Of a DNA stretch of 64,000 nt, positions 42,084 through 51,309 are shown piece by piece (position 1 is the first letter of the stretch; each line of letters begins with the position of its first letter). The stretch spans positions 62,001-126,000 of IMG/VR virus record IMGVR_UViG_3300017917_003388, one strand, 5' to 3'. The notes under the pieces were generated by a model. The model was not told the origin of the DNA. It did not search any database and saw only the letters and a program-made list of their open reading frames with translations. The stretch is from a virus. A program made the position numbers and the translations under genes.

Positions 42084-43115
42084 TTATTTTTTTCCAAATG
42101 CTAATTCACGCATACGAGCGAAAGCATCTTCATTAATAATTGTTTTAGTTGAATTTGTATTTGTTATTACTTTTGAAGCTATACCAGTTATAGATTCTTT
42201 AATTTGTGATTTATTAGGTTTTATACTCACGCTTAAAGTCTCATAAATTAATTTAGCTTCATCTTTAGTTTTAGCTTTATCAAATGCTTCTAGCACTTTA
42301 ACTTTTTGAGATTCAGTTAATGAAGTGTTGCGGAAAATTTTATTAGTATAAAGCAATTTAGCATTTAACAAATTAGTATTATTTATTTCCTCATTAAGAG
42401 TTTTAATTAATTCTAATGCTTCTTTTAATTCATCAGATTTATCTTCTTTTTTAGCTTCAGAAAGATCTTCATCTGTTGATTCAGATTCTTCTAATTCTTT
42501 TAAAAGTTCATCTAATGATATTTCTTCATCTAATTCTTCTTCGTCTATATTAACTTCAGACATCATATCTTCATCTTCAATTTCAATATCTTCAGATTCT
42601 TCTTCGTCTTCAGTTTCTTCAGCGTCCATATTAGGTACTTCATCTTCCATTCCTTCATGTCCACCTTCCAATTCACCAGATGCTATCATATCTTTGATTA
42701 CACTTTCAATAAAACCAGTTAAATCTTCACTAGACATATCTTCGATTGAAATTTCTTCTTCATCTTCGTCTTTGTCTTTGTCTTCATCTTTATCTTCTTT
42801 CTTATCTTCATCTTTCGATTTAGCTTCAGAAAGATCTTCATCTGTTGATTCAGATTCTTCTAATTCTTTTAAAAGTTCATCTAATGATATTTCTTCATCT
42901 AATTCCATATCATCTACTTCATTTGTTGAATCTTCATTTACTTTTTCTTTAATTTCATCTTCTTGCTCCATTTCATTTATTTTAGCAGAAAATTTTTCTT
43001 TTAAGAATGGGGTAAATGATTCTTCAAGTGATGCTTTAGCATTTGCAATAGCCATTTCTTTGATAGCTTTCGCATCAGCAATTGCTTCCATAAGCAATTC
43101 TCTATTTTTACTCAT
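42084..43115 (-). CDS. gp22: Prohead scaffold protein, gp22-like, with an internal duplication and a C-terminal tag
   Basis: The protein has 343 residues, extremely acidic in the middle (Asp/Glu-rich, 60-230) with helical ends, as in T4 gp22, the main prohead core protein. It lies between the protease and capsid genes as in T4. The text ISLDELLKELEESESTDEDL occurs twice, encoded by an exact 85-bp direct repeat. The C-terminus, INEDAFARMRELAFGKK, is a member of the shared tag family seen in the small genes at 53714-63209 and could be where core proteins and scaffold meet or where the protease cuts (INE site). Confidence 0.82.
   Translation of the reverse strand: MSKNRELLMEAIADAKAIKEMAIANAKASLEESFTPFLKEKFSAKINEMEQEDEIKEKVNEDSTNEVDDMELDEEISLDELLKELEESESTDEDLSEAKSKDEDKKEDKDEDKDKDEDEEEISIEDMSSEDLTGFIESVIKDMIASGELEGGHEGMEDEVPNMDAEETEDEEESEDIEIEDEDMMSEVNIDEEELDEEISLDELLKELEESESTDEDLSEAKKEDKSDELKEALELIKTLNEEINNTNLLNAKLLYTNKIFRNTSLTESQKVKVLEAFDKAKTKDEAKLIYETLSVSIKPNKSQIKESITGIASKVITNTNSTKTIINEDAFARMRELAFGKK
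42452..42536 (-). repeat. Direct repeat copy 1 in the scaffold gene
   Basis: 85 bp identical to 42821-42905, offset by 369 bp (123 codons), so the reading frame is kept. It encodes the acidic helix ELDEEISLDELLKELEESES and the residues after it. Confidence 0.9.
42821..42905 (-). repeat. Direct repeat copy 2 in the scaffold gene
   Basis: 85 bp identical to 42452-42536. Perfect identity at the base level, including third positions, points to a recent duplication or ongoing gene conversion. Confidence 0.9.
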
Positions 43116-43259
43116 TGTTCCTTAATTTTTTAATTGGAAATACGCTTAATATATAATAGGGAGAAGCGTAATAAATATATTAATTACCTTTGATACCTCA
43201 TATTGATTGGGTATAATCAAATATAAATATATTAAAAACTATTAAAGTCGCATTTAAAA
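43116..43259 (-). promoter_or_regulatory. Scaffold-capsid operon upstream region
   Basis: The non-coding stretch before the scaffold gene holds two AT elements on the coding strand (TATATTTATT near 43173 and TATATTTATA near 43225) that resemble the recurrent promoter. It also has two small inverted repeats: TACGCTT with AAGCGTA around 43140-43170 and TTGATT with AATCAA around 43203-43220. I read it as a double promoter for the most highly expressed genes; the hairpins may be operators or leader structures. Confidence 0.4.
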
Positions 43260-43295
43260 CAAAAAAAGGCATTCCTCTTTATAGAGAAATGCCTT
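43260..43295 (-). terminator. Intrinsic terminator after the prohead protease gene
   Basis: A 13-position stem with one mismatch between AAGGCATTCCTCT (43266-43278) and AGAGAAATGCCTT (43283-43295), followed by seven T on the minus strand. Confidence 0.85.
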
Positions 43296-43332
43296 CTTTA
43301 ATATATAATAATATTTTTAACTATTCTATATT

Positions 43333-43929
43333 CTAAAATATAGGACAAGTACCATTAGAACATAATATTTCAGTAATTATGTTGTTTACACTATGATATG
43401 GATTAATATTTGAATATGATTTATTTTCATTAATAGGCATCATATATGAACCTGGGTTTGATGGATTTGAAACAAAATCAAAACATACTAATTCAAAATC
43501 ATCTTGTACTTCTAAAAGTTCACCCATTTGTTTTAATGAACCTAATCCCCTAGATGACACACCTAGTTTTATTTTATTTTCAATTAATGCTTTCAAAATA
43601 TTTCCAGATGGAGTAGGTAGTATTTCTATAATACCCATTATTTTATCTCCATCCCACCATATTTTAGTTATATTATGAGATACATTTTTGAGATTTATAA
43701 TTTGAGAATCTGGATGGTCTAGTTCACCTATAGCTCTATTTTCGGCTACTAAATCTAAATATTTTTTTATTTCTCTTTCCCATAATTCTCTTTTATAATA
43801 TCGACCATTCCCATTTTTTACTTCACATGTAGCTAGAATACCTTCTACTAAAGGATTCCCACGCATACTTTTATTTTCAGTAATTAAAAATGAAGATGGG
43901 GTAAAAGTTTCTACAAGTAATGATTTCAT
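43333..43929 (-). CDS. gp21: Prohead core protease, gp21-like
   Basis: A 198-residue protein, close to T4 gp21 (212). The serine-protease dyad is H72 in GELDHPDS and S125 or S126 in LGVSSRGLGS, both standard for this family, with NGRYYKRELWE at 41-51 upstream. It cuts scaffold, capsid and packaged proteins once the prohead is complete, in T4 after (Leu/Ile)-x-Glu. Its own N-terminus contains FLITENKS, a probable self-cleavage site of that form. A terminator follows the gene. Confidence 0.88.
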   Translation of the reverse strand: MKSLLVETFTPSSFLITENKSMRGNPLVEGILATCEVKNGNGRYYKRELWEREIKKYLDLVAENRAIGELDHPDSQIINLKNVSHNITKIWWDGDKIMGIIEILPTPSGNILKALIENKIKLGVSSRGLGSLKQMGELLEVQDDFELVCFDFVSNPSNPGSYMMPINENKSYSNINPYHSVNNIITEILCSNGTCPIF

Positions 43930-43932
43930 TTT

Positions 43933-45567
43933 TTAATATTTTCCTTTTTCATTAATTACTTCAATTATAACTTCTTGAATTAATTTACGTAATTTATGTT
44001 CTGTTACTAAAGACTCAAAATCTCCAGATAATAATATCCAATATCCAGGTCTATTTTTAGATGGTTTTATATTTAAATTAACAAAATGCATCTTAACATT
44101 TGGGTCTAATTTAGGATTAATTTCTTTTTTTATTTTTCCTCTAATTAATGATGATAATTTATCAGATAATACATCAGCTAATGGGGTTTGTTTTCTTAAT
44201 TTATCTCTAGTTGTTCTTCCTCTACCTAGTTCATCTAATGCATTTTTAACATAATCTGAAACATACATATATATTTGATCTGGGTTTTTGGATATTAATT
44301 TAATACTATTTGGTTGTACTTTATTTATAGCATCTATATTATCCTTATCTAAAAATAATGCTCTTGGTGGTTTACGTTCACCATCTCCTTTAACTGTTTT
44401 ACCTATAGATACTGGAGTTTGGTATATTGCTTCATCTAATCCAGTTTCTAGGGTTTTAATTTTGGCTTCAATTTCAGCTTTACGTTCAGGATCAGTTTCA
44501 GACATTAATTCGTCTTGAAGATCTTCAAGTTGTTGATATAAGTTTTCATTTTCATCTAATGCTTCTTTAATGATATTATGAATTAAAGAGCGAAGTTTTT
44601 GTTCATCTTTATTTTCTAAAATATTGGTATTTTCTTGTAGTCCAGTTATATTAAATAAACTCATTCGAACGGATGGTCCTTTTCTATCTCCATCAATAAC
44701 CGAATATAATACTTTCCCATCATAATAATATAAATCATTTTGATCTTCAGTATTTTTGTAAAGAGCTAGCCCTTTTTTATCTTTTTTATCAACTAGTTTT
44801 AATGATAATTTTCTTTTTTCTTTATTTTCTTGCAATTTCATTTTCTTTTCTGCTCCGGGCATAGGCATTCTTTTAACACCAGAGGCACCTTTTGGGGTTA
44901 CTTCCATTTCTTTTACTTTTGAAGGATTTGTTGTTTTAGCTTCTTTATCGCTTAATGAATCTTGAACATTAGATTTTACTTTTTCAATTTTAATATCAGC
45001 ATCTAAATCACCATAACCTGATGATTTATATTTACCTTTTGGTTCTTTAGATTTACCTAAACCAGGAGCTTCATCAGTATACCCAACACCTTTTTCACCA
45101 AACATTCCATCTTTAGTATAAAATAAAGGATCTTTAGCTAAGTTTTTAACAACCATAGCTTTAATTTCATCACCTGTTTTATCAGTATTTTTTCCATCTT
45201 TTAACTCAGCATAAAAACCTTTCATAATTTCGTTAAAGTTAACATTATCAGCGTTTTTCATGTCTGTGTTATCGTAGGCATGCGCTTGTTTATCTTTAAC
45301 TTCTTTAGATGTTTCTTTTTCTTCTGCTTTAACTTCTTCAGCTAGGATTTTTTTCCAATCATAAATGTCAAATCCTTTAGAAACAACACCACCTGTTACC
45401 TCACTAATAATTTGTTTAGATTTTAACACAGATATTGCTGTATCGAAATTTGTGTATTGATTAAAATATTCAGGAAACAACGATCTGGCTTGTTTTAGAA
45501 ATTGAGGTTTTAACTCATCATTTCCTGATTTTATATTATTATATTGTTCTTGAAGTGTATTTTTCAT
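43933..45567 (-). CDS. Large Lys/Glu-rich head-core protein (unassigned)
   Basis: The protein has 544 residues and is very rich in Lys, Glu and Asp. KLRSLIHNIIKEALDENENL (about 323-342) and the C-terminus LRKLIQEVIIEVINEKGKY are both versions of the Lys-x-x-Leu-Ile-x-Glu helix found at the N-termini of several small genes in 51310-60511. YGDLDADIKIEKVKSNVQDS and long charged helices fill the rest. Location between the protease and the portal-side genes and the tags argue for a prohead core or internal protein. No named family is recognised. Confidence 0.55.
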   Translation of the reverse strand: MKNTLQEQYNNIKSGNDELKPQFLKQARSLFPEYFNQYTNFDTAISVLKSKQIISEVTGGVVSKGFDIYDWKKILAEEVKAEEKETSKEVKDKQAHAYDNTDMKNADNVNFNEIMKGFYAELKDGKNTDKTGDEIKAMVVKNLAKDPLFYTKDGMFGEKGVGYTDEAPGLGKSKEPKGKYKSSGYGDLDADIKIEKVKSNVQDSLSDKEAKTTNPSKVKEMEVTPKGASGVKRMPMPGAEKKMKLQENKEKRKLSLKLVDKKDKKGLALYKNTEDQNDLYYYDGKVLYSVIDGDRKGPSVRMSLFNITGLQENTNILENKDEQKLRSLIHNIIKEALDENENLYQQLEDLQDELMSETDPERKAEIEAKIKTLETGLDEAIYQTPVSIGKTVKGDGERKPPRALFLDKDNIDAINKVQPNSIKLISKNPDQIYMYVSDYVKNALDELGRGRTTRDKLRKQTPLADVLSDKLSSLIRGKIKKEINPKLDPNVKMHFVNLNIKPSKNRPGYWILLSGDFESLVTEHKLRKLIQEVIIEVINEKGKY

Positions 45568-46238
45568 TTTTTATTGAATAGAGTTATTAAATCATCTATA
45601 TAGTCAGATGCCAAATCTGTACTGTATTGTATTTTAAAATCTGGATTATTTTTGTAATAATCCATAGTTTCGGTTTTGGCTTTTTTTAATAAAGGTATTA
45701 ATATATTTAGTTTATCTTCTATTTTATCAAAATCTGTGATTTTATCTTCAATAAATTGTTTCAATTGTGGATCACCAATATTGATTGAATTTAAATATGA
45801 ATCTGATGATTCATCTTCATATATATGTTTATATTTAGTTGATAATGGGGTATCATATTGTTCACCACTCCCTGGTGTAAAACTCCCACCATTTCCTGTT
45901 GAACTTAACTCATTTAATTTATTAAAAATTAGTTCTTTTATTAAAATTTCCTTTAATGCTAATTGTGCTAATTTATATTCTTTAGGATAATTGTTTCTAA
46001 GATGTGATCTAAATTGATTATAGACATAATTAAATCCTGAATTTATTTCTTTGAATTTTGGATCTTTTTTAACATCATCAAATGTCATAAATTCTTTAAA
46101 TTCTTTACCTAATAAATTAAATTGTTGTAATAATTTGTTATAATTGGCCTTATATGTAATATCCCATGAAACTGTTCCTGTTTCTGGATTAGTTTCTCTT
46201 TCAGTCTTACTAAATCCGCTTGGTTGATTATTTTCCAT
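45564..46238 (-). CDS. Unassigned head-morphogenesis protein
   Basis: A 224-residue, mostly helical protein. The N-terminus is disordered (MENNQPSGFSKTERETNPET); a helical core follows with YNKLLQQFNLLGKEFKEFMT and FRSHLRNNYPKEYKLAQLAL; a Gly/Ser loop (SSTGNGGSFTPGSG) splits it from the C-terminal helices. It overlaps both neighbours (4 and 11 bases), so the three genes between portal and protease form a tightly coupled unit. Its role is inferred only from place. Confidence 0.55.
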   Translation of the reverse strand: MENNQPSGFSKTERETNPETGTVSWDITYKANYNKLLQQFNLLGKEFKEFMTFDDVKKDPKFKEINSGFNYVYNQFRSHLRNNYPKEYKLAQLALKEILIKELIFNKLNELSSTGNGGSFTPGSGEQYDTPLSTKYKHIYEDESSDSYLNSINIGDPQLKQFIEDKITDFDKIEDKLNILIPLLKKAKTETMDYYKNNPDFKIQYSTDLASDYIDDLITLFNKK

Positions 46239-47094
46239 TGGTTTTTTTAAGTTCAGAAATTAAATCACAATATTGAAGTAAATTAACCATATGTTCGTTA
46301 GTTACTTTATCTTGTTTATTTAAAGGAATTAATAATTTTGATATCTCATCTATTTTAATCTTAGTTGTAATATCATTTGTATTTTCATTTAAATTCAAAA
46401 TATTAGTTTTTATTTCATCTATTTTAGTATTATAAAAATTTTTTAACTTAGGAGTATTATCTATACTATATATAAACTCTTGTAATATCTGTTTTTGATC
46501 ATCCCCAAAATTTGAATATTTTTTATTAAATTTTTCTAATATAAGTTTATAAGATAATATTCTTATATCTTTATCATAATTTATAAATTCATCTATTATA
46601 GAATTGTTTTTATTCTCTTCTAATAATGATTTTGAAGATGAAGTTAAATGTTCTAAAATAGATATTTTATTATTAATAATTTGTTCTAATGATAAATCAT
46701 TACCTTTAAATGTAGATTCTATCAATGTGTATATAGAAGCTTGAATCTTATAATTAGGTAATTTAGTTTTAAAAAATACATCTAAATCATAATGTTCTTT
46801 TATTTCTTTAATTAAATTATATTTTTGTCTTTTTAAAACTGAGCGATTTAAGTTTTTAGCATTTTCTAAAACTGTACTAATTATGATCTCAGCTTTACCT
46901 TCAGTTAAATTAGTATGTTTTAATAAACTATCGTATAACTTATATTCGCGACCTAACTCTGTTTTACCAAAATATTTTTTTAAAATATCAACAGCTTCGG
47001 AATTTTTCCCAGATAAAGTATCAGTAGTTATTTGTCTAACTAATAATTCAAATAAGATACCTGTATTTTTTAGTTTAGAATGTTTTATTAACAT
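46228..47094 (-). CDS. Unassigned protein following the portal gene
   Basis: A 288-residue helical protein. The start SKLKNTGILFELLVRQITTD, then TLSGKNSEAVDILKKYFGKT, is a strongly patterned opening that I have the impression recurs after portal genes in related phages, but I cannot name a function. It has a near-exact promoter element (47108-47120), so this gene and the following morphogenesis genes form a unit separate from portal. Confidence 0.6.
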   Translation of the reverse strand: MLIKHSKLKNTGILFELLVRQITTDTLSGKNSEAVDILKKYFGKTELGREYKLYDSLLKHTNLTEGKAEIIISTVLENAKNLNRSVLKRQKYNLIKEIKEHYDLDVFFKTKLPNYKIQASIYTLIESTFKGNDLSLEQIINNKISILEHLTSSSKSLLEENKNNSIIDEFINYDKDIRILSYKLILEKFNKKYSNFGDDQKQILQEFIYSIDNTPKLKNFYNTKIDEIKTNILNLNENTNDITTKIKIDEISKLLIPLNKQDKVTNEHMVNLLQYCDLISELKKTNGK

Positions 47095-47107
47095 TTAATT
47101 TATTTTT

Positions 47108-47120
47108 TAATTATAAATAT
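47108..47120 (-). promoter_or_regulatory. Putative late promoter element, near match
   Basis: ATATTTATAATTA on the coding strand, one base from consensus, about 13 bases upstream of the start at 47094. Confidence 0.42.
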
Positions 47121-47131
47121 ATTAAAAATTA

Positions 47132-48988
47132 TTAATTTCGCAATTGAGATTCATCTAATAATGATTCTTTAGATTTATCAATATCAAATACCAATTTTTT
47201 TTTAATTTCATTGATGAAATCTTTATTTTTTAAATAAGTATTTTCAGATATGCTAACCATATTTGGTTGATCATCTATCTTCATAGATTTCACACCCAAT
47301 CTATCTTTTCCAAATGCATTATCTTGCTTATTTATGTTGGTTACTTTCTCTATTGGTCTTCCTAATTCTATACCATCTTCATATCCTACAGGTATATTAT
47401 TAGGATTAGACATTAATCTTCCCTTACCATATAGTGCTGCTAAATCATGTGGAGTACCATATGATTTTCCTGTTTCTAAAGGATCATTTCCTTCTTCTGT
47501 AACTTGAGCTAATCTGAATTTACGTTTTGCATCTTGAAGTATTAGATCTCTATATTCATCGAATTGATCTTCACTAAAATGAAATATATGATGATATATC
47601 CAATCAGTTGGTAATAATTGAGATTCTATAATTGATTTGGCTAAGTCTACTTTTTCTTTCATTAAAGCAACACGTTCTTGATCATATATGATAGATGGAG
47701 TTGTTAATGATAAATCAAAATTAGTTAATGTTTCTCCTCTATATCCCTGAGAATATAAATGTACTAATGCTATTTTATATAATTCTGAAAGAACTATTCT
47801 TTGTATGCGATCTATAGTACGAGCAAATCTAATATCTTCAGCAGCCAGTGTTGCTTTTCCTGTTAAGTCTTTTTCATAACCCATAAATGCTTTGGGTACT
47901 TTAAGAGCTGCAAATAATTTTTCTCTTAAATATATTACATCTTCTATTCCATTATATTCTAATCCTTTAGTAGTATCAATTCTTGTAGTTGAATCATTTC
48001 CTCTAACTGGAATATAGAAGTCTTCTAACATGTTTTGCATGTTGTATTTTAAATTATATTCTCCTGTTCTTTCATCTCTAAATGGAGTTTTCTTCATCGT
48101 AGAAATTGTTTTTTGCATGAATGCTTCAACTTCATTAGGAGCAATATTACCTACATTTATATAAAAAATTCGTTTTTCAGGAGCACGTGATATTCTATGT
48201 AATAACATAGCATCTTCCATTAATACATATTGTTTATATAATTTACGAGCTGGTTCTATATATGAACGCCCATATGGTAAATAATTAACATCAGTTAATA
48301 ATCTAAAATGAGCCATCTCATAATTTTCAAAATATATTCCTATAGAATCAGAATTTAAAGTATTAGATACAGGATACATCCCTCCAGATGATGAATTACC
48401 ATCAGGTGAGTACATGAATCTTACAGATGATGGGTTATCTTTATCATATCCTTCTTGACGATATATATGATATGCTGTATATGGTAATACATTATATACT
48501 CCTAATTTATCTGCTATTTCTAGTTTAAGGAAAAAATCACCATATTTATTCATTTGTCTAATCCATGACCATAAATTAAATTCAATATTTAATACATCAT
48601 AGAATAAATTATATAATATCTTTTGTATATCTTCATCTGAAGAACGAATTTGGAGTACTTCACCCATTTCATTTTTCAATGTACATTCATCTGATATAAT
48701 ATCTAAAGCTGAAGCAATTATTGCATCAGTATCCATCATATCATAATCTGAATATAAGAATGGTCTTAAATATTGGTAATTTATATTAAGTTGTTGACCC
48801 CATAATGAAGTAGCATTAGAATAAACTCCATTATATTTATTCATTATTGAGTTAGTTTCTAATCCACTTTGTTGTATAGTATTTATATCTATAATTTTAA
48901 TTTGGTTACCATTTTCATTTCTGATCATAATATCAGTAGAAAATAACCTTCTTAGTCTACCAAATAAATTATTATTTTCATTTGCCAT
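47132..48988 (-). CDS. gp20: Portal protein, gp20-like
   Basis: The protein has 618 residues (T4 gp20 has 524). Family text is clear: DYDMMDTDAIIASALDIISD (about 80-99), FEYEMAHFR-type YFENYEMAHFRLLTDVNYLP, YGRSYIEPARKLYKQYVLME, HRISRAPEKRIFYINVGNIA, and GYEKDLTGKATLAAEDIRFA followed by RTIDRIQRIVLSEL. The dodecameric portal is the DNA entry channel and the start point of head assembly. The C-terminal 110 residues are a polar extension beyond T4. Confidence 0.94.
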   Translation of the reverse strand: MANENNNLFGRLRRLFSTDIMIRNENGNQIKIIDINTIQQSGLETNSIMNKYNGVYSNATSLWGQQLNINYQYLRPFLYSDYDMMDTDAIIASALDIISDECTLKNEMGEVLQIRSSDEDIQKILYNLFYDVLNIEFNLWSWIRQMNKYGDFFLKLEIADKLGVYNVLPYTAYHIYRQEGYDKDNPSSVRFMYSPDGNSSSGGMYPVSNTLNSDSIGIYFENYEMAHFRLLTDVNYLPYGRSYIEPARKLYKQYVLMEDAMLLHRISRAPEKRIFYINVGNIAPNEVEAFMQKTISTMKKTPFRDERTGEYNLKYNMQNMLEDFYIPVRGNDSTTRIDTTKGLEYNGIEDVIYLREKLFAALKVPKAFMGYEKDLTGKATLAAEDIRFARTIDRIQRIVLSELYKIALVHLYSQGYRGETLTNFDLSLTTPSIIYDQERVALMKEKVDLAKSIIESQLLPTDWIYHHIFHFSEDQFDEYRDLILQDAKRKFRLAQVTEEGNDPLETGKSYGTPHDLAALYGKGRLMSNPNNIPVGYEDGIELGRPIEKVTNINKQDNAFGKDRLGVKSMKIDDQPNMVSISENTYLKNKDFINEIKKKLVFDIDKSKESLLDESQLRN

Positions 48989-49009
48989 ATTTTTTATTTT
49001 TATATATTT

Positions 49010-50593
49010 TTAAAATAACCAACGAATATCTTCACTTTCTCCATTTTGGGTTTTTATACTATACGGATTTACATTATATCCAGAATAATAAGCCCCCAAA
49101 TGTTGAGTATTTTGAGAATACGGATTACGCATTATATTATTAAGTGCCATTCTTGACATTTCTAAATTTTGAGCTTTATTTTTCAATGATGTATCTCTTA
49201 AATACATTGCTATACTATAAGCCATCACTAAGTCATCATTATAACCAGATTGTGCTTCAGCTCTACCATTTTTCCATATAAACACTTTCATCTCTTCTAA
49301 TAATCGTTTAGAACGAATTATAACACTTCTTTCTCCTATATATTCTATTCCTTTATTTACAACCAAAGGTCTAGTTTTTAAAGATGTATTAAACCCAGGT
49401 ATTGTATCTGAATATTCATTATATCTGTGAAGATATGAATCAAGGATTATGTTCTCACCTTTAGATGAAAAAAATAAATTTCTATATCCTCTTTCTAATA
49501 TAGCATCTAAAGTAGACCACCCAACATTTGAATTTTCAACTACTAATAAAGCTTCATTATATTCAGTTGCAATACCACATAAGAAATACCCGTAATCTTT
49601 TGGGGGAAGTTGACCTTTATATTCTGCTACTTGGGCATTAGTTTCAATATCAAAAATATGAAATGCAGAATAATCTTTTCCATCTCCTCTAGCTACGTCT
49701 GCTACTAAAATATAACTACGAGTGTAATCTGGGGGTTCCCATATCCATAAATTACCATCTAATCCTCTTCGTTCTATAGGATCACTAACATATGTAGTTT
49801 TATAATAATTCAAATATTCTTCATAGTAAACTACATCCCCGGATGTATTAAAGTCACAATCACATTCTTGGGCTGCTAATCTAGGATCACCTAATAATTC
49901 ATCTTGTCGTTTTCTCCAATTTTCATCTCGTTCGGGATGAACATACCATGGTAGTTTAATTGGTAAAAAATCATTAGTATTTTCTTCAGCTTTAACCCAT
50001 GTTTGATGAAACCAATTTCCGGTACCATATGGAGTAGATAATACTATAGCTCCTCCTCCTGTAGCCAATGTTTGTTGAGCTGATGCCCATATTTTATCTA
50101 TATCTTCAATAAATGCCGCTTCATCAATTAATAATAAAGATACAGCTTCAGATCGTCCAGCATCACTAGCTGCTGATACTGCTTTTATTTGAGAACCATT
50201 TGTTAATCTAATTGTTAATTTATTATTTTCTTCAGCAGCTACTTTCAACCAGGAAGGTAAATTTTCATACATAAACTTTACCTTAGTAACCATATTTTTA
50301 GCAGTATCCTGTTTAGTAGCAATACATAATATGTTTTTATCTTTATGAAATGTCATTAACCATAAAGAATATCCCGCAGCTAAAGTAGATATACCTAACT
50401 GACGGGATTTTAGTACTATAGAATATGGATTATCTTTCCATAAATTAAGTACTTTAGATTGAAATGGGTATAAATTAAATATTACACGACCTCTTTGAGG
50501 ATGTTGAATATTACAATATTTTCTCATAAAATGTGCAGGATCTTTAGCACATTTTATATACTCTTCTTTTATAATTTGTTTTATATCATACAT
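49010..50593 (-). CDS. gp17: Terminase large subunit, gp17-like
   Basis: The protein has 527 residues (T4 gp17 has 610). The ATPase half has the Walker A-like LKSRQLGIST (61-70), Walker B LLLIDEAAF (153-161) and the coupling motif LSTPYGTGNW (185-194). The nuclease half has the first metal Asp at D299 (ILVADVARGDGKDYSAF) and a late DDLVMAYSIA pair. It cuts and pumps DNA into the prohead. No small terminase subunit is recognised in the window. Confidence 0.94.
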   Translation of the reverse strand: MYDIKQIIKEEYIKCAKDPAHFMRKYCNIQHPQRGRVIFNLYPFQSKVLNLWKDNPYSIVLKSRQLGISTLAAGYSLWLMTFHKDKNILCIATKQDTAKNMVTKVKFMYENLPSWLKVAAEENNKLTIRLTNGSQIKAVSAASDAGRSEAVSLLLIDEAAFIEDIDKIWASAQQTLATGGGAIVLSTPYGTGNWFHQTWVKAEENTNDFLPIKLPWYVHPERDENWRKRQDELLGDPRLAAQECDCDFNTSGDVVYYEEYLNYYKTTYVSDPIERRGLDGNLWIWEPPDYTRSYILVADVARGDGKDYSAFHIFDIETNAQVAEYKGQLPPKDYGYFLCGIATEYNEALLVVENSNVGWSTLDAILERGYRNLFFSSKGENIILDSYLHRYNEYSDTIPGFNTSLKTRPLVVNKGIEYIGERSVIIRSKRLLEEMKVFIWKNGRAEAQSGYNDDLVMAYSIAMYLRDTSLKNKAQNLEMSRMALNNIMRNPYSQNTQHLGAYYSGYNVNPYSIKTQNGESEDIRWLF

Positions 50594-50611
50594 AAAATAA
50601 CATTTTGTAAT

Positions 50612-51022
50612 TTATAATACGGTAATATATATACTATAAATTACAGATGTTACTCCCAAAATACTAACTAATGTTGTTTTAATCTTTTGTTTTTTGATTT
50701 CTTCTTTATAATTTTTTATTTCTTTATTTTTTACATCAACAATATCTGTTAATATTTTTTCACTTTGTTTTTGTAATGAAATTATATCATTTTGATCATT
50801 AATTATAATATTATTTTCATCAATTATGTTATTTAATGTAGATACAGAATCACGAATGATTTGCATTTGATTTTGCAAATATTCGTGATCAGCTTTTAAT
50901 AAAAGAGCATTACGTAGAGTATAACATGGTACACTACATAAACTATCTTGTGTTGAAAGTTTCTGTGAATTTAAGTGTAAGTTCCCTATTAGAAATAGAG
51001 TTAATAGTATTAATTTTTTCAT
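50612..51022 (-). CDS. Putative spanin-like protein with signal peptide, coiled coil and C-terminal membrane helix
   Basis: A 136-residue protein. It begins with a signal peptide (MKKLILLTLFLIGNLHLNSQ, cut before or near Gln20), then a Cys pair (SLCSVPC, residues 27-33), a long coiled coil (about 45-110), and a C-terminal hydrophobic helix (TTLVSILGVTSVIYSIYITV). Proteins of this form occur in Bacteroidota phages and could link inner and outer membrane in the last step of lysis. It overlaps the upstream membrane protein gene by 80 bases in another frame, as spanin pairs often do. The lysis role is inferred. Confidence 0.45.
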   Translation of the reverse strand: MKKLILLTLFLIGNLHLNSQKLSTQDSLCSVPCYTLRNALLLKADHEYLQNQMQIIRDSVSTLNNIIDENNIIINDQNDIISLQKQSEKILTDIVDVKNKEIKNYKEEIKKQKIKTTLVSILGVTSVIYSIYITVL

Positions 51023-51305
51023 TGTATTTATTTTTATTATATTTAGATACTAAATATAAACTATCTAATTCATTTCTATATCTCATAACTGCAATTTTAG
51101 ATGAATCTATTCTTAATGTTAATCTATTTATAATTAATTCATTATTGATTAAATTTTTAACTAAACGGTCATTTTTATCATCTAATAATTCTATTTCATT
51201 ACTATATTTAGAATAATTGATTTGAGAGATAGTAATATTATATATCAATGCTCCTAATAAAATTAATATTAAGCTAATATATAATTTATTCTTATTTAAT
51301 TTCAT
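50943..51305 (-). CDS. Putative inner-membrane spanin-like protein
   Basis: A 120-residue protein with an N-terminal membrane helix (LYISLILILLGALIYNITIS, residues 8-27) and a periplasmic coiled coil (NEIELLDDKNDRLVKNLINN and onward). This is the shape of an i-spanin (Rz). Its 3' end overlaps the next gene by 80 bases in a different frame. No endolysin or holin is recognised close by, so the lysis assignment stays open. Confidence 0.45.
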   Translation of the reverse strand: MKLNKNKLYISLILILLGALIYNITISQINYSKYSNEIELLDDKNDRLVKNLINNELIINRLTLRIDSSKIAVMRYRNELDSLYLVSKYNKNKYNEKINTINSISNRELTLKFTETFNTR

Positions 51306-51309
51306 ATTT

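Noticed and set aside
42694-43125. 143-codon plus-strand open frame
   Set aside because: It is a Ser-rich mirror of the Glu/Asp-rich scaffold gene; no leader, and opposite to all supported genes.
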